Notes under the pieces: model-generated
The model's input: the letters and a program-made list of their open reading frames with translations, nothing else
What the model was told of the DNA's origin: nothing
The model's database searches: none
Assembly (NCBI GenBank): GCA_017651385.1
Contig: JAGCCY010000003.1
Location: 1 to 6,371, forward strand
Direction: 5' to 3'
Length of the DNA stretch: 6,371 bases
From: Lachnospiraceae bacterium
GTDB lineage: Bacteria; Bacillota; Clostridia; Lachnospirales; Lachnospiraceae
Part shown: positions 1-5,898 of the stretch, one piece after another
Position numbering within the stretch: the stretch's first letter is position 1
How the letters are laid out: each line of letters opens with the position of its first letter
Made by a program: the position numbers and the translations under genes

Positions 1-941
1 ATTACATGTTGGCTACAGCTAAGAAATTTAAGGAACTTAAGAAGGCTGGGCAAAATCATAAGCTTTTTCCAAATAAAAACATCGCAATAATTTTTGAAAA
101 GACTTCAACGCGAACGCGTTGTTCTTTTGAAGTTGCGGCCAACGATCTCGGTATGGGTTCCACATATCTTGAGCCGGCCAGCTCACAGATAGGTAAAAAG
201 GAGAGTATTGCTGATACGGCAAGAGTTTTAAGCCGTATGTTTGACGGTATAGAGTACAGAGGTTTTGACCAGTCCATAGTCGAAGAACTTGCGCAGTATG
301 CATCGGTCCCGGTTTGGAACGGACTTACCAATGAGTTCCATCCTACTCAGATGCTTGCGGATCTTCTTACCATTCAGGAACATTTCGGGCATACAAAGGG
401 CATAAAGCTTACATATATGGGTGATGCCCGCTACAACATGGCCAATTCGCTGATGGTGACATGTGCAAAGATGGGTATGCACTTTACGGCGTGCTCCAAT
501 AAAAACTATTTCCCGGATCCGGAACTTGTAAAGACCTGTGAGGAGATAGCAAAGACCACGGGCGGAAGCATACGTCTTACCGAAGATGCGATGGAAGGCA
601 CAAAGGGCGTCGATGTCGTATATACCGATGTATGGGTTTCAATGGGTGAGCCCGTAGCGGTATGGGATGAACGTATAAGAGCTCTTTCACCTTATCAGGT
701 CAACAAGGCGATCATGGATAATGCAGGCGAAAAAGCGGTATTTTTACACTGCCTGCCCGCTTATCACGACTTAAAGACCCAGATCGGTAAGGAAATGGGT
801 GAGAAGTTCAACCGTACCGAGATGGAAGTTACCGACGAGGTATTCGAATCGGATAAGAGTCTTGTATTCGATGAGGCCGAAAACAGAATGCATACGATCA
901 AGGCTGTTATGGCCGCAACGCTTTCCGAGGAGTTTAATTAA
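1..941 (+). CDS. argF: ornithine carbamoyltransferase, 5'-truncated by window edge
   Basis: This enzyme condenses carbamoyl phosphate with ornithine to give citrulline in cytoplasmic arginine synthesis, or runs in reverse in the arginine deiminase pathway. Counting from the ATG at base 6, the carbamoyl-phosphate loop STRTR is at residues 34-38, HPTQ at 112-115, the DVWVSMGE loop at 208-215 and the ornithine-site HCLPA at 248-252. The visible 311 residues lack about 20-25 N-terminal residues of a usual ~330-residue protein. The frame is open to base 1, and the residues around base 6 match the middle of the first helix of the family, so the true start lies outside the window and the ATG at 6 is internal. 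The stop TAA shares its last A with the ATG of the next gene. Whether the role is anabolic (argF) or catabolic (arcB) cannot be decided here; the lack of visible arc genes favours argF. Confidence 0.95.
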   Translation, partial: YMLATAKKFKELKKAGQNHKLFPNKNIAIIFEKTSTRTRCSFEVAANDLGMGSTYLEPASSQIGKKESIADTARVLSRMFDGIEYRGFDQSIVEELAQYASVPVWNGLTNEFHPTQMLADLLTIQEHFGHTKGIKLTYMGDARYNMANSLMVTCAKMGMHFTACSNKNYFPDPELVKTCEEIAKTTGGSIRLTEDAMEGTKGVDVVYTDVWVSMGEPVAVWDERIRALSPYQVNKAIMDNAGEKAVFLHCLPAYHDLKTQIGKEMGEKFNRTEMEVTDEVFESDKSLVFDEAENRMHTIKAVMAATLSEEFN

Positions 942-1288
942 TGGAAGAAGTTGTTGTATGCGGAGCAAATGCCTACGAAGAAAAGTACTATTTTAATCCT
1001 GTTTTTGATAAGATCCCTGAGTCCCTCAAGAATGAGCTTCATATAATCTGTGTTCTTTTCACCGAAGAAGTCGGAGGGATATTTACGATCGGCTTCGATG
1101 AAGAGGGCGAGCTTAAATTAATGACCCAGGCTTCGGATGAAGACTGTCTTTACGATGAGATCGCCGCGGGACTTTTGGTAAGCAAGGTCCGCGCCACGAG
1201 GCAGGAACTTTTTGAATCGCTGAGCCTTTTCTACAGAGCATTTGTGTTAAAAGAAAATATAGCCGATATGTTAGAGGAAGAAGAATGA
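941..1288 (+). CDS. conserved small protein of unknown function (probably DUF6145 family)
   Basis: This 115-residue acidic protein has no signal peptide, membrane segment or recognisable catalytic motif. It begins with a hydrophobic strand (VVVCGAN, residues 4-10), then a Tyr-rich stretch. A probable beta-hairpin follows with [11 protein letters not shown] and [12 protein letters not shown] (about residues 35-58). The C-terminal half looks helical and ends in a run of glutamates. From memory it resembles proteins labelled DUF6145 in Lachnospiraceae; that name is not verified. Its ATG overlaps the argF stop by one base and has a good ribosome binding site (GAGGAG at 927-932, 8 nt upstream). 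Its TGA overlaps the coaX ATG as ATGA. The placement inside an operon with coaX and dusB, and the clean coupling on both sides, argue that it is a real gene. No function can be assigned. Confidence 0.85.
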   Translation: MEEVVVCGANAYEEKYYFNPVFDKIPESLKNELHIICVLFTEEVGGIFTIGFDEEGELKLMTQASDEDCLYDEIAAGLLVSKVRATRQELFESLSLFYRAFVLKENIADMLEEEE

Positions 1289-2058
1289 TACTTGTTATAG
1301 ATGTAGGAAATACAAATATTACTTTCGGAGTCTATAAAAAAGATAAGCTTGTCACCACATTTCGTATGATGTCGGGTGAGACGCGTACAAGTGATGAATA
1401 CGGGATGATGATAAAAGGCATACTTTCCAATAATGACATCAATGTCGAAGATATCGACGGCGCCATTATCGCAAGTGTTGTGCCCAATCTCATGCACGCA
1501 TTGACCGGCGGTGTCTCAAGATACATAAAGCAAAAACCTATGGTAGTGGGTCCCGGTACCAAGACAGGCATTAAGATCATTACCGACAATCCGCGTGAGA
1601 TCGGAGCCGACAGGATCGTGGATGCGGTCGGAGCATATGAAAAGTACGGCGGTCCGATACTTGTGCTTGATTTCGGAACCGCGACCACATATGATCTTAT
1701 CACCAAAGACGGGGAATTCGCGGCAGGTATTACCGCACCCGGTATAAGGATATCCGCAAAGGCACTCTGGAACGATACGGCAAAGCTTCCCGAGGTAGAG
1801 ATCAAGAAGCCTAAGTCGATACTTGCGCAGGAGACGATCTCCTCAATGCAGGCAGGCCTTGTGTACGGTCAGATAGGCCAGACGGAGTACATTATCAAAA
1901 AGGTCAAAGAAGAGAGCGGGATAGAGGATCTTAAGGTGGTATCCACCGGCGGGCTCGGACGGCTTATCTCCGAGGAGACAGACATGATCGACTGCTACGA
2001 TCCGGGTCTTACACTTGACGGTCTTAAGTTTATCTATGATAAGAATGTAAAGAAGTAA
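1285..2058 (+). CDS. coaX: type III pantothenate kinase
   Basis: CoaX phosphorylates pantothenate with ATP to 4'-phosphopantothenate, the first committed step of coenzyme A synthesis in the cytoplasm. The 257-residue length is typical. It shows the ASKHA-fold signatures: the phosphate-1 loop DVGNTN at residues 6-11, GADR at 107-110 with the presumed catalytic base Asp109, a second nucleotide-binding segment [11 protein letters not shown] at 128-138, the STGG turn at 220-223 and the C-terminal DPGLTLDGL at 239-247. Type III enzymes are generally not feedback-inhibited by CoA, so flux control is probably elsewhere. The start has an SD (GAGGA, 1274-1278) 6 nt upstream and overlaps the previous gene by 4 bases. 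The stop overlaps the dusB start by one base. All key motifs are present, with no sign of damage. Confidence 0.96.
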   Translation: MILVIDVGNTNITFGVYKKDKLVTTFRMMSGETRTSDEYGMMIKGILSNNDINVEDIDGAIIASVVPNLMHALTGGVSRYIKQKPMVVGPGTKTGIKIITDNPREIGADRIVDAVGAYEKYGGPILVLDFGTATTYDLITKDGEFAAGITAPGIRISAKALWNDTAKLPEVEIKKPKSILAQETISSMQAGLVYGQIGQTEYIIKKVKEESGIEDLKVVSTGGLGRLISEETDMIDCYDPGLTLDGLKFIYDKNVKK

Positions 2059-3011
2059 TGAAGATAGGAAACGTTGAACTTTCAAACAACATATTCTTAG
2101 CGCCGATGGCAGGGGTTTCAGACCTGCCATTTCGCTTGCTGTGCCACAGGGAGGGCGCGGGTCTTGTGTGCATGGAGATGATATCGGCAAAGGCTGTTCA
2201 TTATAATAATAAGAACACGGAGAGCCTTCTTTCCATCCATCCCGACGAGGGACCCGTATCGCTTCAGCTTTTCGGAAGCGAGCCTAAACTCATGGCCGAA
2301 ATAGCCAAGCGGATCGAAGAGAGGCCTTTTTCGATACTGGATATAAACATGGGGTGTCCGGTCCCGAAGGTGGTCAATAATCATGAAGGTTCGGCGCTCA
2401 TGAAAGACCCCGGTCTTGTATATGAAATAGTAAGCGAAATCTCAAATGCCATATCAAAGCCTGTCACCGTAAAGATCCGGAAAGGCTTTGACGAAAAGCA
2501 TGTGAATGCGGTTGAGATAGCAAAGGCCGCAGAAGCGGGCGGTGCCAAAGCCGTTGCGGTCCACGGACGCACGAGGGAGCAGTATTACTCGGGTCCCGCG
2601 GACTGGTCGATCATTAAAGAGGTAAAAGAAGCGGTCTCGATCCCCGTTATAGGAAACGGAGATGTCACGAACGGCGAAAGTGCAAAGAAAATGTTTGACG
2701 AGACCGGCTGCGATGCGGTCATGGTGGGAAGGGCGGCCGAAGGCAATCCTTTTGTGTTCAGAGAGATCAATGCCTATTTATCGGGTACGCAATACAAGCC
2801 GCCAACGGCCGAAGAAGTGAAAAGCACCATAAAAGAACATGCAAAAATGATGCTTGAATATAAGGGTGAGTACATTGGCATAAGAGAGATGCGAAAGCAC
2901 CTTTCGTGGTATTTAAAGGGTTTTACGGGGGCAGCAGGATTAAGAAAAAGGATAAACGAGATGACCACAATGGACGAACTTTTAAAAGTTGTGGAAAAAA
3001 TTTCGTTTTGA
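2058..3011 (+). CDS. dusB: tRNA-dihydrouridine synthase (DusB type)
   Basis: This FMN- and NADPH-dependent enzyme reduces selected uridines in the tRNA D-loop to dihydrouridine. The 317-residue protein starts with the FMN-binding APMAGVSDLPFR (residues 15-26). NMGCP at 97-101 supplies the catalytic Cys100. KIRKGFD follows at 139-145, VHGRTREQYYSGPADW at 168-183, the FMN-phosphate segment GNGDV at 199-203 and GRAAEGNPFVF at 224-234. The C-terminal helical RNA-binding domain includes REMRKHLSWYLKGF (276-289). The length fits the DusB/NifR3 family. The start overlaps the coaX stop (TAATG) and has only a weak purine-rich SD (AAGAAG just upstream), so translation probably depends on coupling to coaX. 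The exact uridine modified cannot be read from sequence. No convincing terminator follows, so transcription may run into greA. Confidence 0.94.
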   Translation: MKIGNVELSNNIFLAPMAGVSDLPFRLLCHREGAGLVCMEMISAKAVHYNNKNTESLLSIHPDEGPVSLQLFGSEPKLMAEIAKRIEERPFSILDINMGCPVPKVVNNHEGSALMKDPGLVYEIVSEISNAISKPVTVKIRKGFDEKHVNAVEIAKAAEAGGAKAVAVHGRTREQYYSGPADWSIIKEVKEAVSIPVIGNGDVTNGESAKKMFDETGCDAVMVGRAAEGNPFVFREINAYLSGTQYKPPTAEEVKSTIKEHAKMMLEYKGEYIGIREMRKHLSWYLKGFTGAAGLRKRINEMTTMDELLKVVEKISF

Positions 3012-3032
3012 CCTAAAATCTGTTCATACTCC

Positions 3033-3062
3033 TTGACACTTTATTAAAGATGTGTTTATAAT
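3033..3062 (+). promoter_or_regulatory. sigma-A promoter of greA
   Basis: A perfect -35 TTGACA (3033-3038) and a perfect -10 TATAAT (3057-3062) are separated by 18 bp, in the gap after dusB. Transcription would begin near 3068-3070 and give a leader of about 45 nt before greA. The promoter makes greA independent of the argF-coaX-dusB operon, although upstream readthrough may add to it. Confidence 0.9.
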
Positions 3063-3076
3063 ACACAAGTTGAAAT

Positions 3077-3094
3077 GGCGTTATTGAAAACGTC
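3077..3094 (+). promoter_or_regulatory. small hairpin in greA 5' leader
   Basis: GGCGTT (3077-3082) can pair with AACGTC (3089-3094) with one G-U pair, around a six-base loop. It lies just upstream of the greA ribosome binding site (AAGGGA, 3101-3106), leaving that site free. It has no T tract, so it is not a terminator. It may simply protect the 5' end of the transcript or may be chance. Confidence 0.3.
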
Positions 3095-3114
3095 TGACGA
3101 AAGGGATAGTAAAA

Positions 3115-3600
3115 ATGGAAGCAAAAAAGAACATTCTCACCTACTCGGGTGTTAAAGCATACGAGGACGAACTCGAAGAGTTAAAGGTTGTAAGACGTAA
3201 GGAAGTTGCCCAGAAGATCAAAGAAGCAAGAGAACTCGGCGACCTTTCCGAAAATGCCGAATACGATGCAGCCAAAGACGAGCAGAGAGATATCGAAGCA
3301 AGGATCGAAGAATTAGAGAAAATCCTTAAAAACGTTGAAGTAGTCGACGAAGACGAAGTAGATACAACAGTAGTAAGCGTAGGCTGCCGCGTTAAGATAA
3401 AGGACCTTGAATATAATGAAGAGCTTGAATATAAGATCGTAGGCTCAAGTGAGGCTGACAGCTTAAAGGGTAAGATTTCCAATGAGTCACCTGTCGGCAG
3501 AGCTTTGATCGGTGCCAAGAAGGGTAAGACTGTTACCGTTTCGACCGATGGCGGCGATATCAAGTACAAGGTACTCGCGATCGATAAGTCAAATGACTGA
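3115..3600 (+). CDS. greA: transcription elongation factor GreA
   Basis: GreA rescues backtracked RNA polymerase by inserting its coiled coil into the secondary channel and stimulating cleavage of the 3' end of the transcript. The 161-residue protein has the expected two parts. An N-terminal antiparallel coiled coil (about residues 1-78) carries the acidic tip GDLSENAEYDAAK (42-54), with Asp43 and Glu46 as the presumed metal-coordinating residues. A C-terminal FKBP-like domain (about 82-159) has SPVGRALIGAKKG at 125-137. The SD AAGGGA (3101-3106) sits 8 nt before the ATG. The gene has its own strong promoter at 3033-3062 and a terminator at 3629-3663. Placement of greA beside dusB and lysS is common in Clostridia. 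Confidence 0.97.
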   Translation: MEAKKNILTYSGVKAYEDELEELKVVRRKEVAQKIKEARELGDLSENAEYDAAKDEQRDIEARIEELEKILKNVEVVDEDEVDTTVVSVGCRVKIKDLEYNEELEYKIVGSSEADSLKGKISNESPVGRALIGAKKGKTVTVSTDGGDIKYKVLAIDKSND

Positions 3601-3618
3601 TGAGTATCGGGAATAATA

Positions 3619-3648
3619 TTGAATATTCAAAGGGGCGCCTCATACAAT
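3619..3648 (+). promoter_or_regulatory. possible lysS promoter overlapping the greA terminator
   Basis: TTGAAT (3619-3624) and TACAAT (3643-3648) are separated by 18 bp, matching 4/6 and 5/6 of the -35 and -10 consensus. Initiation would fall near 3655, giving a leader of about 29 nt before lysS. The -10 element lies in the loop and 3' arm of the greA terminator. The match is modest, and lysS may instead be transcribed by terminator readthrough. Confidence 0.35.
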
Positions 3649-3663
3649 GAAGTGCCCTTTTTT
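3629..3663 (+). terminator. intrinsic terminator after greA
   Basis: The hairpin has stem segments AAAGGG/CCCTTT, CGC/GTG and TCAT/ATGA, with a bulged G at 3635, one C-A mismatch and an ACA loop at 3644-3646. It ends in six T residues (3658-3663). It lies 29 bases after the greA stop and just before the lysS ribosome binding site, so lysS expression must rely on readthrough or on its own promoter. Confidence 0.8.
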
Positions 3664-3683
3664 AAAACAATGAGGAGAGAAAT

Positions 3684-5285
3684 ATGGCAAACGAAAATAA
3701 CCAGGCGCCCGTTCAGGACATTAATCAGCTTTTAAAGGTAAGACGCGAAAAACTTTCCGCACTTCAGGAAGCGGGAAACGATCCTTTTGTGATCACCAAA
3801 TATGACCAGACTCATCATACCGATGATGCCAAGGCTCTTTACAGCGAGCTTGAGGCAAAGCTCCTTAAAGACACAAAGCCGGTCGATACCGAAGGACTGG
3901 ATGAAGCGGAAGCGAGAGCAAAGGTCAAGGCTGATTACGAAGAAAGACGTGCCATCATGGATGCACAGCCCATCGAGGTTTCTCTTGCGGGAAGACTTAT
4001 GAGCAAGAGAGTAATGGGTAAAGCTTCTTTTGCCAATTTACAGGACTTAAAGGGAAACATTCAGTTATATGTAAGCAGGGATCTTCTCGGAGAAGAGGCA
4101 TATGCAGGCTTTAAGAAGTTCGATATCGGCGATATCGTAGGTGTTAAGGGTTTTGTGTTCCGCACACAGATGGGTGAGATCTCCATCCATGCGGATTCGG
4201 TGATCCTTCTTTCAAAGTCGCTTCAGATCCTTCCCGAAAAATATCACGGACTTACCAATACAGACGTAAGATACCGTCAGAGATACGTTGACCTCATCAT
4301 GAATGAGGAAGTTAAGGACACATTTATAAAGCGTTCCAAGATAATCGCTTCGATCCGTAAGTACCTTACGGAGCAGAACTTTATGGAGGTTGAGACTCCC
4401 ATGCTCGTATCCAATGCGGGCGGTGCCGCAGCAAGGCCGTTCGAGACGCATTTCAATGCACTTGACGAGGACTTAAAGCTTCGAATTTCTTTGGAACTTT
4501 ACTTAAAGAGACTTATCGTGGGCGGTCTTGAAAGAGTTTACGAGATCGGCCGTGTATTCAGAAACGAGGGTCTTGATACAAGACACAACCCCGAGTTCAC
4601 TCTTATGGAGCTTTATCAGGCATACACCGATTACTTCGGAATGATGGACTTAACCGAGAATATGTTCAGATATGTGGCACAGGAGGTTCTCGGTACCACG
4701 AAGTTTATGTATGGTGATATCGAACTTGACTTCGGAAAGCCTTTTGAGCGCATCACTATGACCGAAGCAGTTAAAAAGTATTCCGGTGTTGACTTTGACG
4801 CGATCAAAGACGATGCTGAGGCCAAGAAGGCAGCCGATGAGAAGCACGTCGAATATGAAGATCATCACAAGAAGGGTGATATTTTAAATCTCTTCTTCGA
4901 GGAATTCTGTGAGGAGCACATGGTACAGCCCACATTTGTAATGGATCACCCGATCGAGATATCTCCGCTTACCAAGAAGAAGCCCGATAAGGAAGGCTAT
5001 GTGGAGCGTTTCGAACTCTTTATAAACGGCTGGGAGATGTGTAACGCATATTCCGAACTTAACGATCCCATCGACCAGCGCGAACGTTTCAAGGCACAGG
5101 ATGCGCTTGCCGACGCAGGCGATGAAGAAGCCAACCACACAGATGAAGACTTCTTAAACGCACTTGAGATCGGTATGCCTCCCACAGGCGGTATCGGCTA
5201 CGGTATAGACAGACTCGTAATGCTTCTTACCAACAGTCCGGCGATAAGAGATGTTCTTCTGTTCCCGACGTTAAAAAGTCTATAA
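3684..5285 (+). CDS. lysS: lysine--tRNA ligase, class II
   Basis: LysRS charges tRNA-Lys with lysine using ATP in the cytoplasm. The N-terminal OB-fold anticodon-binding domain spans about residues 97-180 (LMSKRVMGKASFANLQDLKG at 105-124). The class II core follows: motif 1 near FMEVETPML (233-241), motif 2 YEIGRVFRNEG (286-296) with the downstream RHNPEFT, and motif 3 GGIGYGIDRLVMLL (502-515). Lysine-site residues Asn454, Tyr456 and Glu458 sit in NAYSELND, with Tyr where E. coli has Phe. At 533 residues it is about 30 longer than Bacillus or E. coli LysRS; the extra part is a charged helical insert at about 60-95 before the OB fold. The SD AGGAG (3673-3677) is 6 nt before the ATG. The last codons (CTG, TTA, AGT, CTA) look unlike the rest of the gene, and the stop abuts an apparent mobile-element end. 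Confidence 0.96.
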   Translation: MANENNQAPVQDINQLLKVRREKLSALQEAGNDPFVITKYDQTHHTDDAKALYSELEAKLLKDTKPVDTEGLDEAEARAKVKADYEERRAIMDAQPIEVSLAGRLMSKRVMGKASFANLQDLKGNIQLYVSRDLLGEEAYAGFKKFDIGDIVGVKGFVFRTQMGEISIHADSVILLSKSLQILPEKYHGLTNTDVRYRQRYVDLIMNEEVKDTFIKRSKIIASIRKYLTEQNFMEVETPMLVSNAGGAAARPFETHFNALDEDLKLRISLELYLKRLIVGGLERVYEIGRVFRNEGLDTRHNPEFTLMELYQAYTDYFGMMDLTENMFRYVAQEVLGTTKFMYGDIELDFGKPFERITMTEAVKKYSGVDFDAIKDDAEAKKAADEKHVEYEDHHKKGDILNLFFEEFCEEHMVQPTFVMDHPIEISPLTKKKPDKEGYVERFELFINGWEMCNAYSELNDPIDQRERFKAQDALADAGDEEANHTDEDFLNALEIGMPPTGGIGYGIDRLVMLLTNSPAIRDVLLFPTLKSL

Positions 5286-5293
5286 TTTCGTCG
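5261..5293 (+). other. candidate attachment (attL) core at the 3' end of lysS
   Basis: The last codons and stop of lysS lie between an inverted pair, CGACG (5266-5270) and CGTCG (5289-5293), with AAA and TTT able to extend the arms toward a central AAGTCTATAA. Inverted arms around an AT-rich centre are what a tyrosine-recombinase core site can look like. Downstream genes look element-borne, and integrative elements are known to target the 3' end of lysS in streptococci. The crossover point is not determined, because the other junction and the integrase are outside the window. Confidence 0.4.
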
Positions 5294-5349
5294 CTCCTTG
5301 TCATTCCTTGTCACGCTTCGTCACACTACGGACAAGTATGGACAACGGC
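5290..5349 (+). repeat. 10-bp-phased repeat array beside lysS
   Basis: Six consecutive decamers are in exact 10-bp register. Four begin with GTC (GTCGCTCCTT, GTCATTCCTT, GTCACGCTTC, GTCACACTAC; 5290-5329). Two begin with GGACAA (5330 and 5340). TTGTC occurs at 5298 and 5308, and its reverse complement GACAA at 5331 and 5341, giving two inverted pairs with the same 10-base period. Same-face helical spacing suggests a cooperative protein-binding site, such as integrase arm sites or sites for an element-encoded regulator. The binding protein is not known. Confidence 0.55.
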
Positions 5350-5435
5350 ATGTAGACGCAAAAAGTCGCGTTTTCTGAGCCGAAAAGTGAGGTCTCTTGA
5401 AGCCTCATGTAAGAGTGGAAAAATGCTTCGTGCAT

Positions 5436-5452
5436 CGTCACGGAACGTGATG
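5436..5452 (+). other. hairpin in the element's non-coding leader
   Basis: CGTCACG (5436-5442) pairs with CGTGATG (5446-5452), with one G-U pair and a GAA loop, forming a compact 7-bp hairpin. No T tract follows. The rest of 5350-5480 contains only short, weak inverted repeats, such as TGAGG/CCTCA at 5388-5392/5403-5407, and no gene that can be supported. Confidence 0.4.
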
Positions 5453-5484
5453 TAGAGCACGGATTTGGCTGAAACTAAACAGGT

Positions 5485-5516
5485 AAATTATCCAGAGGAC
5501 AGCTTTTGGATGGTTT
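5485..5516 (+). promoter_or_regulatory. 14-bp hairpin sequestering a possible leader SD and start codon
   Basis: Bases 5485-5498 pair with 5503-5516 around an ACAG loop: 14 continuous pairs, four of them G-U. The left arm and loop contain AGAGGA (5494-5499), an SD-like sequence, and the right arm contains ATG (5510-5512). A competing pairing, TGAAAC (5470-5475) with GTTTCA (5513-5518), could remodel the base of the stem. The hairpin ends only 4 bases before the terminator stem at 5521. Its regulatory role is inferred. Confidence 0.45.
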
Positions 5517-5581
5517 CACAGGCACTTACTTTAGAGAAATCTAGAGTAGGTGCCTTTTTTCGTGCTTGGGGCAACTTGTAA
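5510..5581 (+). CDS. possible 23-codon leader peptide spanning the terminator
   Basis: ATG at 5510 opens a 23-codon frame ending with TAA at 5579-5581. It encodes a small, fairly neutral peptide (MVSQALTLEKSRVGAFFRAW, then GNL). An SD-like AGAGGA lies at 5494-5499, 10 nt upstream. The frame covers the whole terminator hairpin at 5521-5560, so a translating ribosome would unfold it. Leader frames that overlap terminators are known in attenuated operons, including a leader upstream of tet(M) in Tn916. Nothing in the peptide itself supports a function, and an open frame of 23 codons can occur by chance. Confidence 0.25.
   Translation: MVSQALTLEKSRVGAFFRAWGNL
5521..5560 (+). terminator. strong intrinsic terminator or attenuator before the small-gene/parA operon
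   Basis: GGCACTTACTTTAGA (5521-5535) pairs with TCTAGAGTAGGTGCC (5540-5554) around a GAAA tetraloop: 15 pairs, two of them G-U, followed by six T residues (5555-5560). It is the first clear terminator after lysS, so it would end the lysS transcript. It also lies 52 bases before the first element gene, so it may act as an attenuator for that operon. Confidence 0.9.
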
Positions 5582-5612
5582 ACATTTTTCATTCGAAAGG
5601 AGGCTCATGATC

Positions 5613-5897
5613 ATGGCGAAAAGATCAAAGGAAGAGCGGGAAGAAGAAAGAAAAAAGGAACTTCTTCGGACATTAAGAAGAGGACCGGATCTTGACCGGT
5701 TCATAGATGAGAAGAAGCGGAACTTTGTTTCCTATGCCCAGGGAGCACGGATGTATTCCATGAACTATTACTCATTCGTGAAACTGGCAAAAGAAGCTGG
5801 GGCGAATATCCGTATTAAGAAGAACGTGGTCATCGATCTGGAGTTGATCGAAATGTATCTGGAAAACAATTGCGAAGGCGCGGAAGGAGAAATGTGA
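5613..5897 (+). CDS. small basic protein, probably DUF6462 family (first of two tandem paralogues)
   Basis: This 94-residue protein has a highly charged Lys/Arg/Glu helix (residues 3-23) and then a compact domain at about 36-84 (YAQGARMYSMNYYSFVKLAK and onward). The pattern YxxGAxxYSMxxxSFxxLAxEAxA followed by RIKK and a C-terminal helix resembles the excisionase/MerR-like winged helix-turn-helix, suggesting DNA binding; the family name is from memory. It is 20/49 identical to the next gene product in the shared core. The ATG at 5613 is chosen because AGGAGG (5598-5603) sits 9 nt upstream. The ATG at 5607 is only 3 nt from that SD, and the longer frame from 5550 begins inside the terminator. 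CGG codons are frequent, unlike the chromosomal genes. Possible roles include an element regulator or a partition/excision accessory factor. Confidence 0.8.
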   Translation: MAKRSKEEREEERKKELLRTLRRGPDLDRFIDEKKRNFVSYAQGARMYSMNYYSFVKLAKEAGANIRIKKNVVIDLELIEMYLENNCEGAEGEM

Positions 5898-5898
5898 T

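Noticed and set aside
1332..1805. 157-codon frame on the minus strand inside coaX
   Set aside because: It is the antisense shadow of coaX; the protein is low-complexity, shows no family motif and has no SD or promoter context.
3141..3569. 142-codon minus-strand frame inside greA
   Set aside because: It is very Ser-rich because it reads the complement of Glu/Lys codons of greA; it is a shadow frame.
3619..3630. Perfect 12-base palindrome TTGAATATTCAA as an operator
   Set aside because: A single AT-rich palindrome next to a terminator is weak evidence; no second copy or known regulator site was seen, so it is only mentioned with the promoter candidate.
5290..5349. Phased decamers as a CRISPR array
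   Set aside because: Units are only 10 bp with no spacers and are degenerate, unlike CRISPR repeats of 23-47 bp with unique spacers.
5423..5455. Ten-codon frame (MLRASSRNVM) as a leader peptide
   Set aside because: It has no convincing SD and no relation to the terminator; a frame this short is expected by chance.
5350..5520. tRNA or other known structured RNA in the gene-poor region
   Set aside because: No T-loop signature, acceptor-stem pairing or recognised riboswitch core was found; only short local hairpins are present.
5550..5612. N-terminal extension of the first small element gene from the ATG at 5550
   Set aside because: This start lies inside the terminator stem and has no SD, whereas AGGAGG at 5598-5603 is ideally placed for the ATG at 5613.
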